Both the position numbers and the translations under genes were made by a program. From assembly GCF_000374085.1 (NCBI RefSeq), contig NZ_KB893559.1, positions 138 to 64,137 on the forward strand: a stretch of 64,000 bases of DNA, read 5' to 3'. The notes under the pieces were generated by a model that saw only the letters and a program-made list of their open reading frames with translations, made no database searches and was not told the DNA's origin. This DNA comes from Spirosoma spitsbergense DSM 19989. GTDB lineage: Bacteria; Bacteroidota; Bacteroidia; Cytophagales; Spirosomataceae. Positions 16,928 to 24,785 of this stretch are shown here, one piece after another (within the stretch, counting starts at the first letter, position 1; the number at the start of each line of letters is the position of its first letter).

Positions 16928-17020
16928 ATTAGGAGTGAGGAGCGAGGAGCGAGGAGGGCTACCGCCGACGGTATTACCGCCGAATGGCTCTCACTCCTCA
17001 CTACTCGCTCCTGATACTCC
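16928..17020. repeat. Heptamer-built inverted repeat between atpA and atpG
   Basis: The plus strand carries GGAGTGA, GGAGCGA, GGAGCGA, GGAG in tandem (from about 16931). About 35 bases later it carries the complementary series, which read on the minus strand is GGAGTATCA, GGAGCGA, GTAGTGA, GGAGTGA. The two runs can pair imperfectly into a long stem. The element fills nearly the whole gap between two co-transcribed genes, so it would be present in the atpAG mRNA. Confidence 0.65.
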
Positions 17021-17026
17021 TGAGAA

Positions 17027-18601
17027 CTAATATTTAGCGGACAGATCAGCGGCTACTTTCTTCAGAGTGGCCGTACCGTCATCGGTTAGTTTACCGGCGC
17101 GCAACTCGGCCAGCACCTGTGGGTGCTGAGCACTCAGCATCATCGAAAACTCCGTTTCAAATTCTTTTACCTTATTAACCGGCACCTTATCGAGTAACCC
17201 GTTCGTAGACGCGTAGATGATAGCCACCTGCTGTTCGACCGGAACCGGCGAATACTGCGGCTGCTTCAACATCTCCTGGTTCCGCCGACCCCGTTCGATA
17301 GTCAGCTTGGTCGACGCATCGAGGTCAGAGCCAAACTTGGCGAAGGCCTCCAGTTCGCGGAACTGAGCCTGGTCCAGTTTGAGCGTACCCGCCACTTTCT
17401 TCATGGATTTAATCTGGGCATTACCACCCACGCGCGATACCGAGATACCCACGTTGATAGCGGGACGGATACCAGCGTTGAACAGGTTCGACTCCAGAAA
17501 GATCTGGCCATCCGTAATCGAGATTACGTTGGTCGGGATATAAGCCGATACGTCACCTGCCTGCGTTTCAATGATGGGCAGCGCCGTTAATGAACCACCC
17601 CCTTTCACCTTACCGATTAGAGACGGGGGCAGATCGTTCATGTTTTGGGCAATTTCGTCGTTCTGGCTGATTTTGGCAGCCCGCTCCAGCAAACGGCTGT
17701 GCAGGTAGAAGACGTCGCCCGGATACGCTTCACGACCCGGTGGCCGACGCAGCAGCAGGGACACCTCCCGGTAAGCTACTGCCTGCTTAGACAGATCATC
17801 GTACACAACCAGCGCCGGACGGCCTGTGTCGCGGAAGTACTCACCAATGGCTGCGCCCGTGAACGGGGCAAAGAACTGCATCGGCGATGGATCAGAGGCA
17901 CTGGCTGCTACAACAACCGTGTAGTCCATGGCACCGGCCTTGCGCAGGGTTTGCTCCACCTGCTTCACGGTCGATGCTTTCTGACCGCAGGCAACGTAGA
18001 TACAGAATACAGGCTCACCCTTGTCGAAAAACTCTTTCTGGTTAATGATTGTGTCGATAGCCACGGCGGTTTTACCCGTCTGCCGGTCACCGATGATCAA
18101 CTCACGCTGACCACGCCCGATGGGGATCATGGCGTCAATCGCTTTGATACCGGTTTGAAGGGGTTCCGTTACCGGCTGGCGATAGATTACGCCGGGCGCT
18201 TTCCGCTCCAGCGGCATCCGGAACAATTCTCCCTGAATGGGCCCCATGCCATCAATTGGCAGGCCGAGGGTGTTAACCACCCGACCCAGAATACCATCAC
18301 CCACGTTAACGTAGGCAATCTGGTCGGTGCGTTTTACGATGTCGCCCTCTTTGATTTCAGAGTAATCGCCAAGCAATACTGCTCCAACGTTATCTTCTTC
18401 AAGGTTCAGTGCCATAGCCTGAAGCCCATTTTCGAACGATAGCAATTCGCCGGCCTGCACCTTCGAGAGGCCGTAGATACGCGCTACGCCATCGCCGATT
18501 TGCAGCACCGTACCGACTTCTTCGAGTTCAGCTTCGGTTTGTGTTCCCGCCAGTTGCTGGCGGAGGATAGCTGATATCTCGTCGGGTCTTACGGATTCCA
18601 T
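17027..18601 (-). CDS. atpA: F-type ATP synthase subunit alpha
   Basis: The 524-residue protein is a complete alpha subunit. The P-loop [18 protein letters not shown] is near residues 171-188. The conserved stretch [20 protein letters not shown] is near 268-287, followed by [20 protein letters not shown], and the arginine-finger region [11 protein letters not shown] is near 387-397. It forms the non-catalytic nucleotide sites of the F1 head. The N-terminus [19 protein letters not shown] is normal for the family. A TAnnTTTG-type box lies about 37 bp upstream (18638-18645). Only atpG follows, and the gene upstream is an unrelated isomerase on the other strand. Confidence 0.97.
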   Translation of the reverse strand: MESVRPDEISAILRQQLAGTQTEAELEEVGTVLQIGDGVARIYGLSKVQAGELLSFENGLQAMALNLEEDNVGAVLLGDYSEIKEGDIVKRTDQIAYVNVGDGILGRVVNTLGLPIDGMGPIQGELFRMPLERKAPGVIYRQPVTEPLQTGIKAIDAMIPIGRGQRELIIGDRQTGKTAVAIDTIINQKEFFDKGEPVFCIYVACGQKASTVKQVEQTLRKAGAMDYTVVVAASASDPSPMQFFAPFTGAAIGEYFRDTGRPALVVYDDLSKQAVAYREVSLLLRRPPGREAYPGDVFYLHSRLLERAAKISQNDEIAQNMNDLPPSLIGKVKGGGSLTALPIIETQAGDVSAYIPTNVISITDGQIFLESNLFNAGIRPAINVGISVSRVGGNAQIKSMKKVAGTLKLDQAQFRELEAFAKFGSDLDASTKLTIERGRRNQEMLKQPQYSPVPVEQQVAIIYASTNGLLDKVPVNKVKEFETEFSMMLSAQHPQVLAELRAGKLTDDGTATLKKVAADLSAKY

Positions 18602-18637
18602 ATGTATAATGAAATTTTAATGTTGATTTTTCGGGCG

Positions 18638-18645
18638 CAAAGGTA
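18638..18645 (-). promoter_or_regulatory. Minus-7 promoter box for atpA-atpG
   Basis: On the minus strand the sequence TACCTTTG matches the Bacteroidota minus-7 consensus TAnnTTTG and lies about 37 bp before the atpA ATG. No well-spaced minus-33 TTTG was found. The remaining upstream region to 18975 (about 330 bp) shows no gene. Confidence 0.55.
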
Positions 18646-18975
18646 CGATGAAAACTTGACAAAAGTGCGACAAAACGCAGAATTAGTGGCTGAATAGTAG
18701 ACTTTTCCAATATCAGTTGCTGGTCATATACACCACTAAACAGGCCGCTTAAACCGTTTGTATAAATTAGCCAGAATTTTGACTCGCCAGAATTGATATA
18801 CGCCAATCTTTCCACTACATTTATTTTTCTTATCATAGACAAAATTCGGCTTTAGGACCAACTACGTTCACTAACTATTTTTCTACGAATAAGTCAACGC
18901 TTAAACTTTTACCCTATTCATTCGCGTTTCATAGGGAATAAAGCTCAGTTTACTTACACCCGTTTCATTTTACGC

Positions 18976-19827
18976 ATGAAGTTTAATCAATGGATGCTGA
19001 CCGGTATAGTGTCAGCAATTTTTATCGCTGGTACAGCGACCGCACAGGTAAAAAAAGCACCCGCTAAAAAACCCGTTTCCCCCAAACTGGTAACGACCGC
19101 CAAACCGGCCACATCGGTCGTGAACTTATCCTCTACTCAGGATTCGGTCAGTTACAGTATTGGGGTTTTTATGGCGCAGAATTTGAAGCAACAGGGTATT
19201 ACCGAGCTCAATGACGCCTTGCTGATGCGCGGTCTGGAAGATGCCCTGAAGGATAAAATGCCTCTGCTGACACAGGAGCAGTGTGGTCAGGTTATGAATA
19301 GTTTTATGCAGAAGCAGATGGCCGTCCGCAATGCGGAAGGGATGAAAGCTTCGGCCGAGAATAAAAAAGCAGGTAGTGCCTTTCTGGCCGAAAACAAAGC
19401 TAAAACCGGCGTTTTTACTACTTCCAGTGGTTTGCAGTATCTGGTTGAAAAGGAAGGCACAGGGGCTAAGCCAACCGCTACAGATCGCGTTCGAGTGCAT
19501 TACACGGGTCGTTTGCTGGATGGCAAAGTGTTCGATAGTTCAGTAGAACGCGGCCAACCCGCCGAGTTCGGGGTTAATGAAGTTATTAAAGGGTGGACGG
19601 AAGCACTTCAGCTAATGCCTGTCGGCTCGAAATGGAAATTATACATTCCCTCCGAACTTGCCTACGGCGACCGGGGGGCCGGGGCCGACATTAAGCCGGG
19701 CTCAACCCTGGTTTTCGATGTCGAGTTACTCGACCTTGTCAAGCCAGCGCAGGCAGAACCAGCAGCCGATAAGGCAGGGCCGCAACCGGTTAAATCGACC
19801 CCTCCAGGCGAGAAGAAAAACGAGTAA
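18976..19827 (+). CDS. FKBP-type peptidyl-prolyl isomerase, exported
   Basis: A signal peptide (TGIVSAIFIAGTATAQ) is followed by an Ala/Lys/Pro-rich linker. An N-terminal helical FKBP dimerisation domain (SVSYSIGVFMAQNLKQQGI near residues 57-75) comes next, then a canonical FKBP_C domain (residues about 150-258) with VHYTGRLLDGKVFDSS, EVIKGWTEALQLMPVGSKW and IPSELAYGDRGAG. This is the Mip/FkpA architecture. The enzyme catalyses proline isomerisation of periplasmic or outer-membrane proteins. The C-terminal Pro/Lys-rich tail is extra. The gene precedes a tail-specific protease gene on the same strand, which fits an envelope-protein quality-control pairing. Confidence 0.92.
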   Translation: MKFNQWMLTGIVSAIFIAGTATAQVKKAPAKKPVSPKLVTTAKPATSVVNLSSTQDSVSYSIGVFMAQNLKQQGITELNDALLMRGLEDALKDKMPLLTQEQCGQVMNSFMQKQMAVRNAEGMKASAENKKAGSAFLAENKAKTGVFTTSSGLQYLVEKEGTGAKPTATDRVRVHYTGRLLDGKVFDSSVERGQPAEFGVNEVIKGWTEALQLMPVGSKWKLYIPSELAYGDRGAGADIKPGSTLVFDVELLDLVKPAQAEPAADKAGPQPVKSTPPGEKKNE

Positions 19828-19916
19828 TCAGTAAAAGTGTCTAGGTAATTGCAGGGAGCAGGCACTTTCAGTTAGTTAATTAACCTGTCAATTACTTCCG
19901 TTAATCGCAGTATACG

Positions 19917-22034
19917 ATGAAAAAATACTTAGTGACACTCTTACCCGTGCTGTTACTCAGCTTTCAGCCGGACTCCTCCCCGAGTAGAACGCCTGGGGGC
20001 GTTCCGTCCTCTACGGCAACCTCTGCCACGTATGCTGCGGACGATCTCAAGCCAACGATCTCCCAGGAGCGCGTCGAACAGCTGGTTGCCAAACTACTGA
20101 CCACCTATCATTACCGCAAAGTGCGGCTTAACGATTCGTTATCATCAGTGGTGTGGGACAATTACCTGAAAGACATCGACGGGAATAAAACCTACCTGCT
20201 GGCATCGGACGTAGCGGCTTTCGAGAAATACCGGTACCAGATCGACGATGCGCTGGTAAACGGGGATCTGACAGCGGCTTATGATCTGTATAACGTATTT
20301 CGTAAACGGTATAAGGAGCGCAGCGAGTTTATTAAAGAGCAGATAAAAAAGCCGTTTACATTTACCGAAGACGAAACGTTCAATACGGATCGGCAGAAGG
20401 CAGCGTGGCCCAAAACGGTAGAAGAGCAAAACGACCTGTGGCGTAAAATCCTGAAGAATCAGGAATTGGAGTTAAAGCTGGGGAATCGGAAAGACAGTGT
20501 TGTGCTGGCTACCATGAATCAGCGGTACACCAATCTGGACAAAGCATACGGCCGGGTCAAAAGTGCCGATGTGTTCCAGATTTACATGAACTCCTTTGCC
20601 GAAGCCCTCGACCCGCACACCAACTATTTTTCCCCAACCAATGCAGATCGTTTCAATCAGGAAATGAGTCAGTCGCTGGAAGGTATCGGGGCTATGTTGC
20701 AGGAGGATGGTGAGTACATCAAAATAACGAAAGTACTCCCCGGTGGTCCGGCGTTCAAAAGCAATGCACTCAAAGAAAACGATAAGATTGCCGGGGTAGC
20801 TCAGGGTGACAACGGTGCCATGGTCAACACCATGAACTGGCAGGTAGACGAAGTAGTGAAACTCATCAAAGGTCCCAAAGGGACGGTGGTTCGGCTACAG
20901 GTCGTTTCGCCGGATGCTCTGGCCAGTGCTCCTCCCAAGGAAATCCGTATGGTGCGCGAGAAAATAAAGCTGGAAGATCAGCGGGCAAAAAAAGAAGTGA
21001 TTGAGGTAACGGACAACGGCAAGCGGTTCAAAATTGGCGTTATCAATATCCCCATGTTTTACCGCGATTTTGAAGGTGCCCGCAAACACGAAAAAGAATT
21101 CAGCAGCACCACCAGCGATGTAAAGAAATTCATTGACTCGCTAAAAATCGAGAAGGTAGACGGTATCGTGATCGACCTGCGCGACAACGGGGGTGGCTCA
21201 CTCACAGAAGCCATCGACCTGACGGGGTTATTCATTCCCAAAGGACCGGTGGTGCAGGTGAAAGAATCGACCGGCGAAACGGAAGTGTATGCCGACTCTG
21301 ATCCCACCGTTGCCTACGAAGGGCCAATGGCTATTCTGGTTAACCGGTTTAGCGCATCGGCTTCGGAGATTTTTGCAGCCGCCATTCAGGACTACAAACG
21401 GGGTGTTATTGTGGGTGGTCAAACCTTTGGTAAGGGCACCGTGCAAACCCTGATTGACCTGAACAAGTGGCTGTCCAGAGATGCGGATAAGAGCAACAAA
21501 GACAACGAGAAAGTTGGCGAGTTGAAAATGACTATCCAGAAGTTCTACCGTATCAATGGCAGCAGCACCCAGCACAAAGGCGTAACACCCGATGTAGAGT
21601 TCCCATCGGCTTTTTCGGCCGAAGAATACGGTGAAAGTTCGCAGCCAAGCGCGCTTCCCTGGGATCAGATCAATTCGGCCCGCTATGATCAGTCACGCGA
21701 TCTGAACGATAAAATAGTAACCCGCCTGCGCGACCGCTTCGATCAGCGGCTCAAGTCGGACCCCGAACTGAAACAACTGGCGCAGGATCTGGTCGATTTC
21801 AAAAAAGCCAAGTCCAACACAGTGGTATCATTACAGGAATCAAAGCGCCGGAAAGAACGCGAGGAAGCCGAACGGAAACGGGCGGCTGCCAACAAGGTAT
21901 CCCAGGCATCGGACCCGGATGATGAAACGGGAGAAGCAACACCCGCAACGACTACTAAGCCTAAGAAGAAGAAAGACCTGTATCTGAACGAAGCAGGGCT
22001 AGTACTGGCCGACTACATTCTGGCGCTTAAATAA
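19917..22034 (+). CDS. S41 carboxy-terminal processing protease (Prc/Tsp type)
   Basis: The 705-residue protein has a signal sequence, an N-terminal helical domain (about 40-220), a PDZ domain near 240-350 (GIGAMLQEDGEYIKITKVLP), and the S41 catalytic domain. The Ser/Lys dyad is visible as Ser481 in RFSASASEIFAAA and Lys506 in FGKGTVQTL; the spacing of 25 matches E. coli Prc. The DUF3340-like C-terminal region (about 560-700) ends in a Lys/Glu-rich segment. The enzyme degrades or trims periplasmic proteins from their C-termini. It lies 89 bp after the FKBP isomerase gene and is followed by an intrinsic terminator. Confidence 0.93.
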   Translation: MKKYLVTLLPVLLLSFQPDSSPSRTPGGVPSSTATSATYAADDLKPTISQERVEQLVAKLLTTYHYRKVRLNDSLSSVVWDNYLKDIDGNKTYLLASDVAAFEKYRYQIDDALVNGDLTAAYDLYNVFRKRYKERSEFIKEQIKKPFTFTEDETFNTDRQKAAWPKTVEEQNDLWRKILKNQELELKLGNRKDSVVLATMNQRYTNLDKAYGRVKSADVFQIYMNSFAEALDPHTNYFSPTNADRFNQEMSQSLEGIGAMLQEDGEYIKITKVLPGGPAFKSNALKENDKIAGVAQGDNGAMVNTMNWQVDEVVKLIKGPKGTVVRLQVVSPDALASAPPKEIRMVREKIKLEDQRAKKEVIEVTDNGKRFKIGVINIPMFYRDFEGARKHEKEFSSTTSDVKKFIDSLKIEKVDGIVIDLRDNGGGSLTEAIDLTGLFIPKGPVVQVKESTGETEVYADSDPTVAYEGPMAILVNRFSASASEIFAAAIQDYKRGVIVGGQTFGKGTVQTLIDLNKWLSRDADKSNKDNEKVGELKMTIQKFYRINGSSTQHKGVTPDVEFPSAFSAEEYGESSQPSALPWDQINSARYDQSRDLNDKIVTRLRDRFDQRLKSDPELKQLAQDLVDFKKAKSNTVVSLQESKRRKEREEAERKRAAANKVSQASDPDDETGEATPATTTKPKKKKDLYLNEAGLVLADYILALK

Positions 22035-22070
22035 CCAGCGGTTGTTTCAGCCTTAGATTAATTCATTAAC

Positions 22071-22105
22071 AAAACCCCATGCAACAATCCGTTACATGGG
22101 GTTTT
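22071..22105 (+). terminator. Intrinsic terminator after the S41 protease gene
   Basis: AAAACCCCATG (22071-22081) pairs exactly with CATGGGGTTTT (22095-22105) around a 13-base loop, and a T-run follows. It lies 37 bp after the protease stop and just before the next small gene. Confidence 0.85.
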
Positions 22106-22131
22106 ACTTATCTCACAGACCAACTGTATCC

Positions 22132-22371
22132 ATGTGGTATTTTCTGATTAAGCAGCGTACGCTCGAAAAAAATCAATTTCAGGTTTTGCAAAAACAGGCA
22201 TCGGTCACTGAGATAGAGCCTTTCAGTGAACCCCATGAAAACTGGTACGTCTTTTCCGTCGAAAAAGAAACATATCAGGCTTTTATGGATTACCTCGATA
22301 CGGATGGTATCATTTATTCGCTGGTTTCCAGCCGGCCTACCCGCGCTGAATTACTGGCCGAAATGAATTAG
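22132..22371 (+). CDS. Small unnamed protein, 79 residues
   Basis: I start at the ATG at 22132, because an in-frame GTG/ATG further up (22096) would lie inside the terminator hairpin. The product has an alternating beta-alpha pattern: MWYFLIKQRTLEKNQFQVLQ, then NWYVFSVEKETYQAFMDYL and DGIIYSLVSSRP. This resembles a small ferredoxin-like fold. No family was recognised. It converges on the MATE exporter gene, with one base between the two stops. Confidence 0.6.
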   Translation: MWYFLIKQRTLEKNQFQVLQKQASVTEIEPFSEPHENWYVFSVEKETYQAFMDYLDTDGIIYSLVSSRPTRAELLAEMN

Positions 22372-22372
22372 T

Positions 22373-23779
22373 CTATCCTTGTGGGACAATCAACTTTACT
22401 GACTCATTTTCGGCGGGTAATTGTAATCGGCTAATCAACCGAAAAAACCGCCATGTCAGCAGAACGGCGGCAATGGTTAGTCCACTCAGCAAACCAATCC
22501 ACACGCCAATAGCATCCATTTTTAACGGAAATGCCAGTACGTAACTCAACGGTAACGCTACCACCCAGTACGAAAACAGCGTAATCAGTGTCGGTACATT
22601 TACGTCGGATATGCCCCGCAGGCCGCCCAGTGCCACCACCTGAATACCATCGGACAGTTGAAAGAAGCCCGCAACGATAACCAGTGAAGCCGCAATCGTC
22701 ATAACGGCCGGGTTATCCCGAATGTACAGGGTTACCAGCCACTCATTAGCCGTCAGGAACAGCACCGCCATGACACCCATGAAACTGATCGACAGCAAAA
22801 AAGCCGCTACGCCTGCCCGCCATGCCCCTGTTCGACTTTGTTGCCCGATGGCCGCACTAACCCGTATAGCAGCCGCCGACGAGATACCCGTTGCCATCAT
22901 ATAGGTGACAGAAGCCATATTAATGGCAATTTGATGAGCCGCCAGCCGGTCTTCGCCCAGCCAGCCGACAATAACGACTGCCAGGGAGAAAGTGGCCACT
23001 TCGAAGAAAAACGTCAGGCCACCAGGAATACCCAGCCGCAGAATTTCCCAGGCTTCCTGCCGTGTCGTTAACGAGCGAAAAGCGTTGATCAGGTACGGTT
23101 TAAACCGCCCGGACCGGTAAATGTAGAGCAGCATGGCAACCGCCATGAAGACGCGTGAGAGTAGCGTAGCCAAAGCCGATCCCTGCAAACCCAACGCCGG
23201 AAAGGGACCGGCACCGGTGATCAGCACGTAATTAAATCCGGCATTGATAAAAAGGGCCGACAGGGTAATAGCCATCGCTACCCGTGGGAAACGTAATCCA
23301 TCGCAAAGTTGACGGGCTGCCACAAAAATTAGCAGTGGTAACAAAGACCCGCTCAGAACCAGCATAAAATCGCGGGCCAGCCGCGCCACTTCCGGTGTTT
23401 GCCCAAACAGGTCGAAGTTAAAAGCCAGTAGTACAGAAAGGCCGCCCAGCCCAAAGCTCATCAATATACTAACCCGAAGCCCCGCCCGGAATAAGCGGTT
23501 AATACCAGCCGGGTCGTTCTGATTATGCGCTTTGGATACCAGTGCGGCTACCACCGTCAGCCCGCCAACGCCAATACTCGACATCAGGAATGATAACGAA
23601 TTGGCTAGTCCGGCGGCTCCGAGCGGCACGGCCCCCAGCAACCGCCCCACAAACAGGTTGTCCGTAACACCCATTAATACTACCCCTAGCTGTGCAATAA
23701 TAATGGGCACACTCAACCGAATGGTGTCCCTCAGTTCGGGACGGTAATTAACAACCAGAGAACGCAGCGAAGGGGTCAT
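22373..23779 (-). CDS. MATE-family multidrug/Na+ antiporter
   Basis: The protein has twelve membrane helices arranged as two similar halves. The first half begins IRLSVPIIIAQLGVVLMGVTDNLFVGRLLG and the second EILRLGIPGGLTFFFEVATFS, both standard for NorM/MATE exporters. These export cationic drugs or metabolites in exchange for Na+ or H+. I choose the ATG at 23779 (MTPSLRS); an ATG at 23803 adds eight residues and would overlap the region upstream of the divergent gene. The protein is complete and about the usual length. Confidence 0.9.
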   Translation of the reverse strand: MTPSLRSLVVNYRPELRDTIRLSVPIIIAQLGVVLMGVTDNLFVGRLLGAVPLGAAGLANSLSFLMSSIGVGGLTVVAALVSKAHNQNDPAGINRLFRAGLRVSILMSFGLGGLSVLLAFNFDLFGQTPEVARLARDFMLVLSGSLLPLLIFVAARQLCDGLRFPRVAMAITLSALFINAGFNYVLITGAGPFPALGLQGSALATLLSRVFMAVAMLLYIYRSGRFKPYLINAFRSLTTRQEAWEILRLGIPGGLTFFFEVATFSLAVVIVGWLGEDRLAAHQIAINMASVTYMMATGISSAAAIRVSAAIGQQSRTGAWRAGVAAFLLSISFMGVMAVLFLTANEWLVTLYIRDNPAVMTIAASLVIVAGFFQLSDGIQVVALGGLRGISDVNVPTLITLFSYWVVALPLSYVLAFPLKMDAIGVWIGLLSGLTIAAVLLTWRFFRLISRLQLPAENESVKLIVPQG

Positions 23780-23861
23780 AAGCTCAATAATGATCGGGGA
23801 CAAAAATAGTACATTCTCATCAGGGCTTTGTGCCTTTGCCCGATATCCCCGGCCTGGGTTC

Positions 23862-23892
23862 TTTGCCCCTCGCTCCTTTCTTCGTACTTTTG
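23862..23892 (+). promoter_or_regulatory. Consensus Bacteroidota promoter for the DUF4290 gene
   Basis: TTTG (23862-23865), then 19 bases, then TACTTTTG (23885-23892) match the minus-33 TTTG and minus-7 TAnnTTTG consensus with ideal spacing. The predicted transcription start (about 23896-23899) lies downstream of a longer in-frame opening at 23790. It therefore supports initiation at the TTG at 23922. Confidence 0.75.
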
Positions 23893-23921
23893 CTTTCTAT
23901 ATCACAAATCCGACAGGGACT

Positions 23922-24692
23922 TTGAAAGAATACGGCAGCAGTATCCAGAAGTTGGTTGATAACATGGTCAATATCGAAGACCGCTCAACCCGTACCCGTT
24001 ACGCACACATTCTGATTGAATTGATGCGTCAGATTCATCCCAACATGAAAGACGGGCAGGATTACTACAACAAGTTGTGGGATGACCTGTACATCATGTC
24101 GAATTTTACGCTGGATGTGGATAGCCCCTACCCGCCCCCATCGGAAGAAGCCCTCGGCAAAAAGCCCCAGCGTGTTCCGTATAACACACACCGCCTGAAA
24201 TTCAAACACTTTGGCCGTAATGTAGACCTGCTGGTAGCCAAAGCCGTTGCGCTGGAAGACCCCGAAGAGCGCCGGACCTTTGTTTCTTACCTGACACGCC
24301 TGATGAAGACGTTTTATCAGGCGTGGAATAAAGAATCGGTGGAAGATGAAACCATCTATCAAAGCCTGATTGAACTCTCTGACGGCAAGTTATCCGATGA
24401 CATTAAACTCATTCGGGAAGAAGGCCTTGTTGACGCTACCCCGCGCGAGCGAACGGGCGACCAGCCACAGCGCATCGGCAACAATCGAAACCGGAACGAC
24501 AACGCAAACACGCAGGGAGGACGACCAAACCGGGATAATAGCCAGCGTAATTTCAGCAATAACCGAAATCGGAACGACCGCGATTCAAACGCGCAGGGCG
24601 GACGACCAGGCCGTGACGGTACACGCAACACGAACAGACCCGGTGGTAGCTCAGGTGGCCCCAACCGAAACAATGACCGTCGGAGACGGTAA
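23922..24692 (+). CDS. DUF4290 protein with Arg/Asn/Gly-rich tail
   Basis: The DUF4290 core spans residues 1-175: KEYGSSIQKLVDNMVNIEDR at the start, then MRQIHPNMKDGQDYYNKLWD, and FGRNVDLLVAKAVALEDPEER. Family members begin at the YG..IQ helix, so I use the TTG at 23922; the frame is open further upstream but the promoter lies inside it. The last 70 residues are a low-complexity tail with two copies of NRNRND followed by QGGRP, ending NNDRRRR. Such tails bind RNA in other proteins, so RNA contact is possible. The core function is unknown. murA follows 93 bp downstream across a heptamer hairpin. Confidence 0.8.
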   Translation: MKEYGSSIQKLVDNMVNIEDRSTRTRYAHILIELMRQIHPNMKDGQDYYNKLWDDLYIMSNFTLDVDSPYPPPSEEALGKKPQRVPYNTHRLKFKHFGRNVDLLVAKAVALEDPEERRTFVSYLTRLMKTFYQAWNKESVEDETIYQSLIELSDGKLSDDIKLIREEGLVDATPRERTGDQPQRIGNNRNRNDNANTQGGRPNRDNSQRNFSNNRNRNDRDSNAQGGRPGRDGTRNTNRPGGSSGGPNRNNDRRRR

Positions 24693-24699
24693 ACTTTTT

Positions 24700-24781
24700 A
24701 ATGATGAATGATGAATGACAAATGAGGGCTGTAATTATATTCATTTGTCACTCATCACTCATCGTTCATCATTCATCATTC
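24700..24781. repeat. Heptamer-built inverted repeat before murA
   Basis: The left arm (24700-24725) contains tandem ATGAATG-type heptamers ending in GACAAATGA. The right arm (24741-24766) begins TCATTTGTCACTCATCA and pairs with it at 23 of 26 positions. Further TCATCAT units run to within five bases of the murA ATG. The heptamer unit TGAATGA is related to the GGAGTGA unit of the atpA-atpG element. Confidence 0.75.
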
Positions 24782-24785
24782 ACAA

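Noticed and set aside
23790-23921. 44-residue N-terminal extension of the DUF4290 protein
   Set aside because: A consensus promoter lies inside it and the family begins at the TTG at 23922.
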